DNA of 64,000 bases, taken from Sanderia malayensis (Eukaryota > Cnidaria > Scyphozoa > Semaeostomeae > Pelagiidae). The translations under genes and the position numbers were made by a program. This document shows, piece by piece, positions 48,053-59,616 of the stretch. The first letter of the stretch is position 1. Every line of letters begins with the position of its first letter. The notes under the pieces are model-generated. The model was not told the DNA's origin. It saw only the letters and a program-made list of their open reading frames with translations, and made no database searches. Location: NCBI GenBank assembly GCA_013076295.1, contig RQOL01000532.1, positions 992,001 through 1,056,000 of the forward strand, in the 5' to 3' direction.

Positions 48053-49998
48053 ATGTCAGCACGCAAACGAAGCAAGTCTGCATTCGTAACTGTTGGAACA
48101 ACACGTTTTGATGATTTAATTCGCATTGTGAGTAGCAAAGAATGCCTCTTGGTGAGTTTTGCTTTTGGGCCGCGCCCAGCTTCGAAAAATCGATCATTTT
48201 TTCACACTTTTTTCTGACCAACTAAGGCCTATAAATGAGAAAGAGCACACTCATTCATAATAAGAATAGTGCTAACCTAACTAATAGCATTGATATTTAC
48301 CCAAGATTCTGGCAATGGTGTGGTCAATAAAATTTGTAATTTTTCAACTGTTGGTTGAAACATTTTCTTCCCATCCCAAGGAACCCTCTTTCCTGACTGG
48401 TGTCGTCCCTCCTCAACGACCACGCTGTTTTTTTATATAATGCCATGCCAACTAAAGTCACTCCCTTATTGAAAGTGTGCAAGGAGAAAACAAAGAACAA
48501 TATAACAGAACAAAAGAGAAAACACAAACCTGCTTTACCCTGCAGCATTCACTCCTCTTTCCAACATTTGTTAGCACATCACAATTGTCACTCATGAATT
48601 GTTTTTGTTTTCTCGTAGGCACTAAAGTCAAAAGGTTTTTCTCAAATTACCATGCAAATTGGAAACAGTGAAACTGAAATTCCACCTGCAAAAGAAAATC
48701 TTATCCAAATTAATTGGTATAGATTCAAGCCATCAATTCAAGAGGATATCAATAATGCTGATCTCATCATAAGTCATGCTGGTAAAATAATAATTGCTCA
48801 GATTTCTGTATTTTTGATATTCTATATTTCAGGGTGACCCACCAACTTTCTAAAATAGTCACAAATGATATAAAGAATATTATTATAAAACAAACGCATT
48901 GTTTTATTGACTTGTTATGGATAAATTTGAAGCCAGTAAGCAATTGTGCATGCACACCTTATGTTCAATGAGCACAGTGTATTTTGAATTCTTTTCTTTT
49001 CCAAAAGAGCCAAGAGTGAATGCTTTAAATTGGACATTTATTTGATTATAGGTGCTGGAAGTGTACTGGAGACCCTAAGATCTGGCAAACCATCAATTGT
49101 TGTTGTTAATGAAAAATTAATGGATAACCATCAAACTGAGTTGGCAGAGGCATTTGCAGAGAAAAATAATTTAGTATGCTGTAATACCAGGTAATTGAGT
49201 TATTTTCATATAATGAATATATTATTATAACTATTATATTGTTATATTTTATTACTGTATTGTATTATATTATAATAACATTGATACTGGAATAGGGGGC
49301 AAGGGGGTGGCCTGCCTCTTTGAGCTTTTTTGAATTACTGTGGCTGTTGTCTTACAACAAGAAAAAGCTGTCAAAATATAAAAAAGAGGTGAAGAAGAAT
49401 GATTCAACCTGAAACACATGCCTTTCTTTTTATAAGGAATGTTGCTGAAATCCTTCTCAGTTTACAATATGTAGCGTTTTTTAATGCCATTCCCAAAATT
49501 GACCTTCAAAAAAGTCCTCATGCCCCAGTGTGCTTCTGTTACCCCTGAGTAGTCTGTTCTACATTGGCTTTCTAATGGATGAACAATGGACTAGCATAAA
49601 ATTTCTATAAAGCCAGTGGCAGACACTTGGGGAGGGGTTTAGCCTGCCCCAACATTTTGAAAAACAATTTGTTTTTGTTCTTAAAAGCAGTGACAACATC
49701 TCATCAAGACAATGGGCTTGTTTCACAATATTTCGCCAAGTGTCCAGTACTGTGTTGAGCTCCTCTTTCTATTGAACCATGTCTCTAATTGACTCCCTTC
49801 TGGGGCCTCAAAATCAAATTAGCCCCTAAGAACTAACAATGCTTTTACAGTGTTATCCATTTATGTGTGAAACGTTTCTGTGCTCCTAGGTCATTGGCCT
49901 CAACAATTGAGGAAAATGCATTCTTCAACCTGGCACCTTATTCAACTGGAAATACTGAGCTATTTGGAGCTTTTTTGGATGAGTTCATGGGTATTTGA
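48053..49998 (+). CDS. ALG13: ALG13, UDP-GlcNAc transferase catalytic subunit
   Basis: Four exons: 48053-48151, 48619-48781, 49052-49190, 49890-49998; 510 bases, 169 residues, the size of the short stand-alone ALG13. In the family, ALG13 binds membrane-anchored ALG14 on the cytosolic face of the endoplasmic reticulum and adds the second GlcNAc to GlcNAc-PP-dolichol in N-glycan synthesis. The sequence shows the N-terminal [13 protein letters not shown] box (11-23), the [11 protein letters not shown] nucleotide-sugar loop (86-96), the [19 protein letters not shown] stretch (100-118) and a C-terminal helix. No deubiquitinase-like or Tudor extension, as in some vertebrate isoforms, is seen downstream. 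The start ATG is the first in the exon and places the VTVG strand at the expected distance. It shares a promoter with NSMCE3. Confidence 0.93.
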
Positions 49999-50450
49999 AT
50001 GTACACCCATTTGAATATATGTATGGTACAGAAGGACCAGTGATGTCTACTACATCAATGCAGAGTCTGGTGACAAATTGGGGCAAGGTATGTTTTGTGA
50101 AAATGAGTACGATCTTCCTAAGAAACATGCTGCATGAACAGGATTCAATGAAATCACATTGAAATGGCCAGTTCTTTTCTTCTTTACGTTGGAAGCTTGA
50201 CCTTAGAAATCTAGTTGGGACCTTTCCAATGGAACAAATTCAGCATCTGAAGGTAGTCACTTATCAAGTTTACAATTCCTTGTATGTTGCAGCCAGACCC
50301 CGCTTATATTGGAAGTTTCAAAAATTTATTGAAATGTCTTTATCTGCAAATGTGTATGCAGTCAAGTTATTAATACAGCAAGTTCAAATAATTTGTTAAC
50401 AGTGTTTACCATCTAATATATTAGTTGGTATGTAGAAAATTTCCCTGTTC

Positions 50451-50456
50451 AATAAA
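50451..50456 (+). terminator. Candidate polyadenylation signal for ALG13
   Basis: AATAAA lies about 450 bases after the ALG13 stop codon and is the clearest such signal in that flank. A shorter 3' end cannot be excluded. Confidence 0.4.
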
Positions 50457-50592
50457 CATACTTTTAAGGCTATTTATGTTATTTGCACCACGTTACCATC
50501 ATACCAAAAAAAACCTGGTTGAATGTTCGTCTAGACGCAGATACACATTTGACACAGATTCACTTCAGATGCCTATAACTACGAAGAAGTAG

Positions 50593-50919
50593 AAAATACA
50601 CCAGCAATGCTGTATATTTCAGGCATCAGCATTAGCATTTGCATCATTTGAGCAAAAAACTGAGTTTCTATCTCTTACAGGGGGCCCGAGAAAACTCCGG
50701 ATAGGGGCACCCCCATTTGAGGAAGTGAAGATTTTACAAGTATCGCACAGTTTCAAGTATCTCGTACGGGATTAAAACCTCAAAATACACCAGCAATGTT
50801 GTATATTTCAGGCATCAGCATTAGCATTTCCATCATTTGAGCAAAAAGCTGAGTTGATATTTCTTATAGGGTACCCGAGAAAATTCAGGATAGGGGCACC
50901 CCCATTTGAGGATGGGAAG
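50593..50919. repeat. Tandem duplication of a 138-base segment
   Basis: 50593-50730 and 50782-50919 are near-identical (period 189). Both contain AAAATACACCAGCAATG, ATTTCAGGCATCAGCATTAG and ATAGGGGCACCCCCATTTGA, with about ten substitutions between them. No coding frame is shared. It lies between ALG13 and the retroelement cluster. Confidence 0.85.
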
Positions 50920-51487
50920 ACACTAAAGACAGTAGTACGGCAGTAAGTCTGCAAAAAACAGCAGGGGTAATAATAAAAGAATATACTAAAAAAGACAACA
51001 GTTAACTTTCTAAAGAATAAGAAGACTTGAAATAATGTTAGCTGAGACTGCTGTCTGTATCTCTTAAGATGTAATGTTACTAATTATTTGAATGTCACTG
51101 CATTTTGCAGAGCACAGCTAAACCCGTCATCTTTTGAGATTATTCTGACAATTCTCAAGGAGGTAAACTCAGTCGAAAGCATTCTAAAAGTGACTGCATA
51201 ATCAGCGCAGCAGTTTTCTTTTTGTCCGGTTTATAAAATATGTTCATCATCATGTAGGGCTGAATCGCAATAGAATAAAAGCCCTTTTCATCTCCCAGGT
51301 GCATAAACCCTTGCAGAACTTGTGAGATAATCTGCGTGTCATTCTCTCTTTGGCATTCTTCTGATTCTAAAGTGTATGTGATGTGCACTCTTTCCAGTAA
51401 TAGCTGTTACGGTCTGAGGACAATATACTACAACTATAAGGAACATTCCGATATTCATATCAATAATGTAAATATGCTTACCTGTTT

Positions 51488-52129
51488 TTATAACTCCCAA
51501 CTTGTGGAATTCCTTTTTCTAGATGTTACAACACCACTAGAAAAGGGCCTTAATGTCTTGATGACCTTCTGTTTTGGATGCTCGTTGAATGACAGGTCCT
51601 CCTGCCATAAGTATCTTTGATCGCACCAATGTTCAACATGAAGATGGATGGTGTTGTACATTTTTCTGACGTCTGTTGTGAATGCCGAGTGATGGATTCT
51701 CCAGCGAAGAGCGATTTCTTGCAACTTGTTAAGGCTTTTGATACCTTTTACAAGAATGTCGTCCAGACTGTGCCCAGTTAGAGTTGGACTTGAGGCCTCA
51801 AAACGATTCTGCATGGAGTACTAACAAAGCTTGACTTCCACACAGCTCTCCATGGGGATAAAATGTTGGAGTTCACTTGAAAGTGACTTCTGAATAGATT
51901 CGGGCAAATTGTCAATATAATCAACATACCCGAGTTCCTGTAGCTTGCGCTCTGAATTGATGATGTCGCTCTTTTCTGCAAAATTCTCTTCTTTGTTGAG
52001 TTTGCGAAGTTGTTGATAGTAGATCTTGAGAGCTTTTTCCTTGTTCTTCGAAAGTTTTACCAACGGGTTGTTGATGAAGAGAAGTTTGGTTGTGACGATC
52101 TTTGATTCAAGGTCCTGGAACAATTTCAT
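51488..52129 (-). pseudogene. BEL/Pao retrotransposon reverse-transcriptase region, broken
   Basis: Two overlapping minus-strand frames (52129-51821 and 51814-51488) carry successive parts of one BEL/Pao pol. The first has KLQELGYVDYIDNLP and QHFIP; the second has a GHSLDDILVKGI box, TTDVRKMYNTI and EHWCDQRYLWQ, typical of the region around the first catalytic Asp of the reverse transcriptase. A frameshift near 51820-51850 separates them, and nothing recognisable follows after the RT fingers. An open frame at 51388-51155 was not identified. This copy differs in sequence from the BEL copy at 54-55.8 kb. Confidence 0.7.
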
Positions 52130-52143
52130 CTCTGATTAAAAGA

Positions 52144-52449
52144 TCAACATTGGGTATTTTTCAAGCAAACTCCTTGTGATCTTGCTCTGTTAAGCAGCAT
52201 ATCTCTACGCAACACCAACCGTTGGCTGTCCACGTCTCTGCCATAATGTTGTGTGATGTAGCCCACAGATTTTTCCTCCCCAATAAGGAATTGCTCAACT
52301 CTACTTAGGTGCTCTGTTGTTTCATTTGGTTCAAATCGGTCAGTCAAGCCAACAAGTACACTGTCCAAGATTGCAAAAATTGGACATATGGTGCCAATAA
52401 ACTTTTTAATGACTTCTATTGTAACTGGAACATATGCCGCTTCAGTCAA
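52144..52449 (-). pseudogene. Possible hAT-like transposase internal fragment
   Basis: A 101-codon frame with TDRFEPNETTEHLSRVE and DSQRLVLRRDMLL resembles the helical middle region of hAT-derived proteins. No catalytic residues are visible. It could belong with the hAT C-terminal piece at 52740-53437, although the order on the minus strand would then be rearranged. Assignment is tentative. Confidence 0.35.
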
Positions 52450-52739
52450 TGCATATTTTAAGGATTTTTCAGTAGTGGGCCAAAGTCACAAAGGGGCCCA
52501 TTAAGGGCGTGGCCAAAATTTTCGCCCCATAATTTCTACTCGCGAACCCCAATACCACTGTCAGGTGTGTACTCGGGCCTACGCACTAAAACATTACAGA
52601 AGAGGAGAGGATGAGCGCAGAATGAGATACCAATACCAAGTTAACTTTTAACTTATACCTTCACCAGTTTAATCATATAATATTGTTATGTTAAAATATA
52701 AGTTTAAGTTCACACATTTTGTTTAACAGCATCCAGCTG

Positions 52740-53437
52740 AATTCCTGAAAAACTTTTTCATATATTCCCGATCTCCAAAAAGCTCTGGATCGGGAGTAGA
52801 GTTTCTTCATTTTTTTCGCTTGAGAAACTCAGCCACTGCCTCTCTGGGGTCGAATACAGAGGTTCCACTGCCATTTAATGATATTTGTAAAATGTTGTTC
52901 ATTGTGGTCTGCTTTTAAGACAACCTATCATAGGTTTTCACCCTATTGTAGTGAGACACCACACGCTCCGTGGCCATGCTATGTGGAGTCACAGTAGAAA
53001 TGAGCCAAGGAGTATTTTGAAATATCCATGGCTCACATTGATCATCTTGCGCAGTTTCAATGCCAAAACTGTGTGCCTTCATCAGTGGATTCAATATCCT
53101 TGATATGCTCAATGTTTCCAAAGGACATGCAGACGTCGGATGAAAACCCTCTCAATTTGGATTCTCAGAAAACTTCACAGACAAACTCTCTGCTTGTATC
53201 GATTATTTGCTTTGGAGACATTGTAGCAAGAATCGTTTTAATTTTCTTCACTGTTCCATCATCTTCAACTTGAAGTCTTTCACCAAGAAAATTGATTGCA
53301 GAAAGTATGACTTCAGATCTTATTTCAGGGAAGCTCCTGGATCTTGCATCCACGTACAAATGGTTTGTTCTTGACTTACGAACTTCAGTTCTCTCTTCCT
53401 CATTTATGGCAAATTTCTCTTCATTGTGCCCCAGCAA
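52740..53437 (-). pseudogene. hAT-like transposase C-terminal region, broken
   Basis: Minus-strand frames at 53437-53165 and 53121-52915, then open text to about 52740, form one protein-like stretch interrupted by stops and shifts. The final part has MATERVVSHYNRVKTYDRL followed by NNILQISLNGSGTSVFDPR, the layout of the hAT dimerisation region (an S-x2-E-R box followed by a helix and a conserved loop). It is nested among BEL/Pao fragments. Confidence 0.5.
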
Positions 53438-54001
53438 TAGGACCTTCCTTCATCAATTGTAGTTCTCGCAAGGCAGTGTCACGAGCAGTCATGACATCCA
53501 AGATCATTATGTACTTTACGTTGCCTTGGTAATCTTGCCTCCTCGATCAAATCACTTTCGGAATCAACGTTCATTGCTGCCTGAAATACACCAGTAAAGC
53601 AAGCATCTGTTCTTGCGTCTGCTACAGATTGCCTGATACTTTTTATCACCTTTTCTGTTAAGCAAAAGGAAAGCTGGCTGCCTTGCAGGTTAGGCCTAAG
53701 ATTTCGTTAACCCGGTGTTGAATGAATTGCTTCCATTCACCCTGGTTTTGTATCCAAAAAAGAGCAGTTTTGGTGACGTATTTTTACCGTATTTTTTCGA
53801 CCTTCAAATTTGAGCCTATTGCTTCCACCATTGTGCCCATAAGGGTAGATAGAACTCTGGCTGACATAAGCTCAAGGCGAGGCATTGTTAACTGCTTTAA
53901 TGGAGCAACTCAGCACTTACGCAACGTAAAGCCACCCCCAGTCATCCTTTCCTTTGCTTTCTCATAAAGCTCCAGGGCTGCCTCAGTATCTGGGCAGCTA
54001 G

Positions 54002-54613
54002 TCACCAGATCATCTTCAAAGAACCCCCCACTAGTTGTTTTGCAAAGTCAGGGTCCTTCTCCTCGTATCTCTTGATATGATGCCTGAGGACACAATTGAG
54101 AAGGAATGGGGAGGAATTGCCCCCAAAAACCACCCGGTTGAATCGATAGACAACGATTTCTGGCTCATCCGCATGGATGTCTTTCAACCATAAAAACCTG
54201 AGACTATCTCTATCCTGGGGGTAAATTTCAATATTGAGAAAGGCCTTCTCAATGTCTCTGACAATTCCAACAGGGTTCAACCTAAACCTTAAAAGAACAT
54301 CAAATATGAGGGGCGTGAGTGAAGGGCAGGACTCAATGAAACAGGAACATGGAGACAACTGTTCAGGGATACACCCAGTTTTCAGAGGGTGGCAAATCTG
54401 CCCCCGAGGAGAAAAAGACGCAATAATTTTTCTGCCTTCAAGATCGATTCCGAATGACAGAGGAAAAACTCCGCCCTTGGGGTTTTTCCTCGCTCCACCC
54501 CAACCGGGATAGCAAACGAGAAAACAAAGGGCAGAAACATGAATGATCACATTAATCTGGAAACTCACAAAGATCAACTCACGAAGAGAACAAAAGATAA
54601 CGGTAAAATCCAA
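54002..54613 (-). pseudogene. BEL/Pao reverse-transcriptase fragment, damaged
   Basis: The frame includes SLTPLIFDVLLRFRLNPVG, RDIEKAFLNIEIYPQDRDSL, and FGGNSSPFLLNCVLRHH, which are the palm motifs of BEL/Pao reverse transcriptases (the Asp of RDIEKAF is the first catalytic one). The reading frame breaks in a run of G just before the second catalytic box, and in the other frame that box reads FEDD instead of the usual YVDD. Recognisable RT text then runs on to about 53910. Inactive copy. Confidence 0.8.
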
Positions 54614-54661
54614 AAAATAATAAAACGACAGTAAGGTAAGCTGTGTAAAAAAATATAACGT

Positions 54662-55802
54662 TTATACAAGAACGTGGGGACATCTACCCTTCTCATGTTC
54701 ATGTCTATCGATAACTTTACTCGCGTTATAAGTAGTTGATGCCCTTTTTTTGGCGTCAAAGAATTGTGTATGCCGGTGCTTCTTCAAGCCGAGTTCCTCA
54801 TCACCCTCTATGTACAACTTTGTGATTTCTTTCACAGTATCGGGACAAGAAATTGGTTGATGATCAAATCTCCTCCCCTGCTGCTGATTTGATACCTGCA
54901 TTATAGGGAAATGTCCTTCTAAAATGTCCAATTCTTTCTCCAGGGCAGCCAGCATATCGCCCAGATTCCATTCGAGATGGTTGGTACTGAAATCTTTTAA
55001 TAATCCCCGGTTTCGCATATCATTTCTTCAGTAATTCGATCGCTGACTCGTAGTGCAGATCTGTTAGGAGAAACCCTGTTACCGTGCTCCTTGCGGGCTC
55101 CTCTAAATATGAACACAAATATTTGAAGTTGTCCACATTTGCCAGTTGCTCATCTTTGTGGACTGTGCCACGGTAGCCATCCCAAAACTCCTGCCATTCT
55201 GTGATTTTTCCTGAGAATTTTTTAAGCTCCACTTTAGGCAGTTTTACTCTTCTCTCACAAACTTGAGCAGAGATATTTGAGGATGACGAGGCATTGGAAT
55301 GTAAGCTTTCCATCGAAGCACCTTTCCTCATTGTCCCTAAAACTAACTCCTGATCATTTTAATTTCTGATAGCCATAGCTCCCAATGCTTTTTCAAGAAC
55401 AACAAGGCCGTAAGTTACTTTTTCCTTGATTTCGCTGATCTCTTCAACTTTTCTGTCACATGCTTCTTCACTCGCATTTTCAACTATCAAATCAAAAGTT
55501 TCTTCATCTAAGGCTTTCAAAATAACTGATTTCTCTTTCAAATCGATCTGAATTTGTCTAAGTCTTAGCTCGTCTACCTCCTCCTGTTTCACGATTTCCT
55601 CGACTTTTTTTAGAAGCCTGGTTGAAGCTCCTCTCTGAGATTTTCGTGTGTTCTTCGCTTTCTCAGGCTTTCTATCGTGTAAATCTGCTAAAAACTCATT
55701 CTTATCCTGCTCGGTGGACCACATGTAATAATTACAATCTTCAGGCTCTGGCTTTAGATTATAACATGCAATTTTATCAGAGTGTCTCCAAGAAAAAGAC
55801 AA
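54662..55802 (-). pseudogene. BEL/Pao gag-like region, three broken frames
   Basis: Frames 55802-55359, 55331-55020 and 55018-54662 follow one another on the minus strand. The middle one has KLPKVELKKFSGKITEWQEF, then DNFKYLCSYLEEPARSTV, the DUF1759-type gag domain of BEL/Pao elements. The first frame is Lys/Glu-rich coiled coil and the third continues the gag C-terminal part. It lies directly upstream of the RT fragment at 54002-54613, so these belong to one copy split by stop codons. No LTR was delimited. Confidence 0.75.
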
Positions 55803-56578
55803 TCAAGTCATATTTTCCACTCAAAATTATTCTTCGAACTCGAAGTCTCTTAAAAGCATATTAATAGAACCAAAGAACTATGCATAATGCAATTGGTGCA
55901 ATTCGTGCAATTGGCGTGGTTAAAGCTTCTTAACTGTTTTGCTTGAGCCACTTTTCAAGTCCTCTTGCGCTAGTGATCTTCTCAAATTCATTGCGTTTGT
56001 TTTCTTCGTAGATTTACCAAGTCTGTTTACAAGACCCATGTAGATAGTGTCGTATCTGTTGGGGATCCGTTGCTTCGGCTATTTGCTGTTGATTATGATA
56101 CTGGAACGAATGCTTTGATGAGATTGTAAGATAAGGAGGGATACTTAAAAAAACAATGGAGTAGTACAGAAACCATGAATATTACCGGTGGACTTACTCA
56201 ATCTGTTCTGTATTCTGTATGAATATTCTATTCTTCCATATTTCAACAACTTTGTGATTCTCACTGTCTCAAGGTTTTTGGACAAGGATTCCGGATACAC
56301 CAACTGGGCTGGCATCGACAATAACGAATGTTTCTTTGTTCTTGTCAAAATATGCAATGCATGGCTCTGACGCTAGCGTAAAGCTTAGGGTTCAAGAGAG
56401 AGAGACTTGAAAAGGACAACAAGTATGATCAGTCTGAATTCTGTGAATCTACAATTAGCAAGGGCGGAACTAACTATCATGAGTATTTTAATATTCTTGT
56501 GATGCATTACGAGCATCTTAATATGGTTACAATCAAACAATTGTCAATCATTACATATAATCAAATAACTTTCAATCA

Positions 56579-56761
56579 TTACACTAGGGCATTTGTCACT
56601 TTCTCGAAAGCTTTCTTGTGTAAATCATTCCATTCAAATTTTGCGTTTTTCTTTCTAAGTTCTCGCAGTGGAGCTGTTATCGTTGCAAAATCTGGTGTAT
56701 ATTTGCTGCTGTAGTTTGCCGGTCCTAACAAACTACGAACCTCTTGAGTGTAATGGCGCAT
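56579..56761 (-). pseudogene. Ty3/gypsy RT-RNase H junction fragment
   Basis: A 60-codon frame with EVRSLLGPANYSSKYTPDFA then APLRELRKKNAKFEW, the highly conserved stretch between the reverse transcriptase and RNase H of Ty3/gypsy elements. Nothing else of the element is present. Confidence 0.8.
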
Positions 56762-56875
56762 TTTTTAAATCTGTGACACGACACGTTTCGGATAAGGGCG
56801 TGTTCCCTTTCCACTGAAAATTTGGCCAAAGAATTCTGTCAAAAAACCTCCTTTTCTGTGCGTTCTTTTTTAGAG

Positions 56876-57198
56876 TGATTTGGAGACATTTGAAGAACTT
56901 CTTCTGGTTCTTCAAATTCCAGATCTCCAAGGCACTCTTTCTTTTCCCTGACCAACCACTTTGGTCCACTCCACCACAACTTACTGTGCTTCAATTTCAC
57001 AGCTGTCACTCCTCTCGATCCAAGATCAGCAGAGTTGTCTTTACCTGGACAATGATTCCAGCCGCCAGCGGAGAACTCGTGCGCATGCGAGAAAGCTACG
57101 AAGAGATCGGCGAGGCATTTGCCGGCGACTTCGGCAAGTGGATGGTGTACGTGGCAATGATAATAGAACAATTGTAATAGATCTCGCGATTTCCTCAT
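56876..57198 (-). pseudogene. BEL/Pao fragment before the integrase (duplicate of 58262-58365)
   Basis: The frame has WNHCPGKDNSADLGSRGVTA, a box typical of BEL/Pao pol between RNase H and integrase, followed by REKKECLGDLEFEEPEEVL. The latter part repeats 58262-58365 nearly base for base, so two copies of this element segment are present about 1.37 kb apart. Confidence 0.75.
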
Positions 57199-57349
57199 CG
57201 GATAACACTTGTTGTACGTTTTCCGTAACGAAGGCTAAAATCAGCGTGGGTTAAAATATCACGGCCGTGGAAAGATGTGCCACAAAGAGCAAGCCTGTAG
57301 GCAGGGGAGAAAAGTGTATAAATGAGATTTGAGAACATAATGTTTAGTA

Positions 57350-58365
57350 TTAATGGGGTTTCTGTCTTGAAGCGGAGTAACTAGCTAATATTTTCAATTC
57401 ATTACTGTTACTATACATGACGCTGTAGGTAACAGCGTTGTTTGACACAATTATGTCCGGTGTGCCCCTTCTTGCTGTAAAGCGTCGTAAACATCTCAAA
57501 AACGCCTGCGTGCTTAGGTCTTCTACAAGTTCCAAATGTATTGCCCTGGTAATGCAACAAGAAAATAACGCAATATACACTTTAGAAATCTCACCTTCTG
57601 ACGTTTTCACAAATAAAGATCCAGCAAAGTCAATTCCGACTCTGCTGAACGGTGCTGCTTCTCTGACTCTGAACTCGGGTAATGCTGCCATTGGAGGTGG
57701 TTTGTATGATTGTCCTTCTAATCGTTTGCACGTAACACATGCCTTGATAACTTTCTTGACAAACTGCCTCCCCTGTGTGATCCATAGTCGTGATCGTACT
57801 TTTGCTAACGTAGACCTCAACCCATCATGCTTTACTCTGCTGTGACAATCTAATACAATCTCAACTCAGTGAATTGATGACTTTTTGGCAAGAATATAGG
57901 ATACTTAGCTTCAACACTCAAATCAGAATTTTCCACTCTTCCTGTACATTTCCATATCCCATTGTCTTGAACTGTTCCCAGCTGCTTCCTGACCTTTTCA
58001 AACTTTGGGAAACCGCATAAAGCACTTTGAACTCCTGCTATCCAACATTTTTCTGCAGAATTAATCTCTTCTGCACCGACAGAACCAGCTTTCAACTCCC
58101 CCGAATTCCTTTTCAGCTTCAAATTTGTAATAAATCGCAAAACAAGACCAGTAACTCTTAGAAGCCTGGGTAAGGAACCATACCTACCAACATCCATCAA
58201 TTTGTCAATGCCTAGCTGTTGTTTTTCTAGAACAGCCAAACTTACTACTTTCCTTTGTTCCTCTAGAACTTCTTCTGGTTCTTCAAATTCCAGATCTCCT
58301 GGCCACTCTTTCTTTTCCCTAACCAACCACTCTGGTCCACTCCATCTCAACTTACTGTGTACCAA
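57350..58365 (-). pseudogene. BEL/Pao integrase region with zinc-binding and core domains
   Basis: Two frames (58365-57850, 57820-57350) meet at one frameshift. Across the shift the H-x4-H and C-x2-C of the integrase zinc-binding domain are present (DCHSRVKHDG, then KACVTCKR). The core begins SRVGIDFAGSLF with the first catalytic Asp. The expected second Asp is Asn (SNNAVTYS), and the frame ends before the catalytic Glu. The copy is therefore inactive. Confidence 0.8.
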
Positions 58366-58461
58366 AGTCGCAAAGTGGGTTTTACCTGGAAACCGCTGAA
58401 TTTTTGGCCAATTAACCCTCTACTTAATATAGATAGCTCCACATTCTTCCAAAACAGATCG

Positions 58462-58707
58462 CTATCGACAACATCTGAAGGAACTTCTTTCGTTAACATT
58501 GATTGCTTCATCTGCAGTTTCCGCGTATCTGAAACCCACTTTGAGATTTACATCGGCAATTAGAATAGTGTGGTGATACCCACAGAAGATGCAATTATAT
58601 GAGTAATCTCTACTGCTTACGGCTTCAAAATGCATATAGACGTCGATTACTTTCTGGGAGGAGATTTCAAAGCTCCAAATGTCCTTAATTATACTACATA
58701 TTGCCAA
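58462..58707 (-). pseudogene. Cysteine-cluster fragment resembling KDZ-associated or HMGXB3-type domains
   Basis: An 81-codon frame with YNCIFCGYHHTILIADVNLK. A C-x2-CG-x-H box followed by a hydrophobic strand and a D-x-N-x-K turn recalls the CxC-type clusters that accompany KDZ transposases and persist in HMGXB3. It follows the zinc-finger ORF on the same strand, and BEL debris begins just beyond. Both may be exons of one broken gene or transposon. The family call is from memory and tentative. Confidence 0.35.
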
Positions 58708-58869
58708 TATTGCCCGTGTGATTTTTGGTGCTTCGATGAAATATTAAAAATACGTCATCGAAGTTATTTACACCGTTAGGTATAAAGCATTTACAACCCG
58801 AAATTGGTTTCTAGTTTATTAAAAGTTGCAAAAGATCGTCATCGGATTGGATAATCAATAGATACACCT

Positions 58870-59616
58870 TTAACCTCTAAAACGGAAAGATGAAGCCCAC
58901 TCCACAACACATGGGGACTTATTCGTTTGTGCCAAGTTGTTTAATTCTATACACATATCTGTTGTTTGGGGGGGGGAGGGCTTCAATTTTCGCCCATCAT
59001 TCAATGCTGTTAATAATGTTTTAAGTTGACGTTTATGTCCGTGTTTTAGAGCCATGTAGCGTGCCAAGTTTTTCTCTGATAGGAAAATCTGACAAAAAGT
59101 GCACTGGGCACGTGTCCGTTTTGCACACTGTTTAGGACAAAAATCAGATTCACTTTGGATATTGTCAACATCTTTAGGGACGCCCTTTTTTCCTATGGTT
59201 GTTATTGGAGAGTTTTTGCCAGGGACAATTAGGCGAAGAGTGTTATTGGGTTGTTGCAGATGAGCGAGGAAGTAACATTTTTGCTGCACAAGAGCAAAGC
59301 AAACTGGGCAGTGGTAATGATATAGGTCGTTGCGAGACAAATTTTTTTCTTCATGCACTAACTTACAAGGCAAGATTGACAAATCATTATGCCTGATTAT
59401 TCGACTGTTGTGCATGTGTGCCTTGGTGAGGTGTTTCATGACATCAGATAAATATTTATGTGTATGCGTTAATGGACATAGTGAGCAGTGGTAGTGCTTT
59501 TCCTTGACATTGCATGTTATTCCTGCACATTCCACAGAAAATTCGCCTTTGTTGATATTACCGAAAATGTGGCTTTTTGGTATAGGCGCAGCTTTAGCTT
59601 TTGGGTTAACACACAC
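58870..59616 (-). CDS. Zinc-finger ORF, probable internal exon of a transposon-derived gene
   Basis: 248 codons are open, starting at GTG with no nearby ATG, so the true start is elsewhere or lost. Zinc-finger-like pairs: HCSLC with KHLTKAH (about residues 43-66), HCPVC with FLAHL (about 100-118), and CTFC with ALKHGH (about 172-194). A run of basic residues follows. The protein contains no catalytic motif. Similar finger sets precede cysteine clusters in transposon-derived invertebrate genes, and the ORF at 58462-58707 on the same strand fits that arrangement. DNA or RNA binding is inferred only from the fingers. Confidence 0.5.
   Translation of the reverse strand: MCVNPKAKAAPIPKSHIFGNINKGEFSVECAGITCNVKEKHYHCSLCPLTHTHKYLSDVMKHLTKAHMHNSRIIRHNDLSILPCKLVHEEKNLSRNDLYHYHCPVCFALVQQKCYFLAHLQQPNNTLRLIVPGKNSPITTIGKKGVPKDVDNIQSESDFCPKQCAKRTRAQCTFCQIFLSEKNLARYMALKHGHKRQLKTLLTALNDGRKLKPSPPQTTDMCIELNNLAQTNKSPCVVEWASSFRFRG

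Noticed and set aside
54234..54512. Plus-strand 92-codon open frame
   Set aside because: Antisense shadow of the BEL/Pao reverse-transcriptase fragment.
57438..57845. Plus-strand 135-codon open frame
   Set aside because: Antisense shadow of the BEL/Pao integrase.
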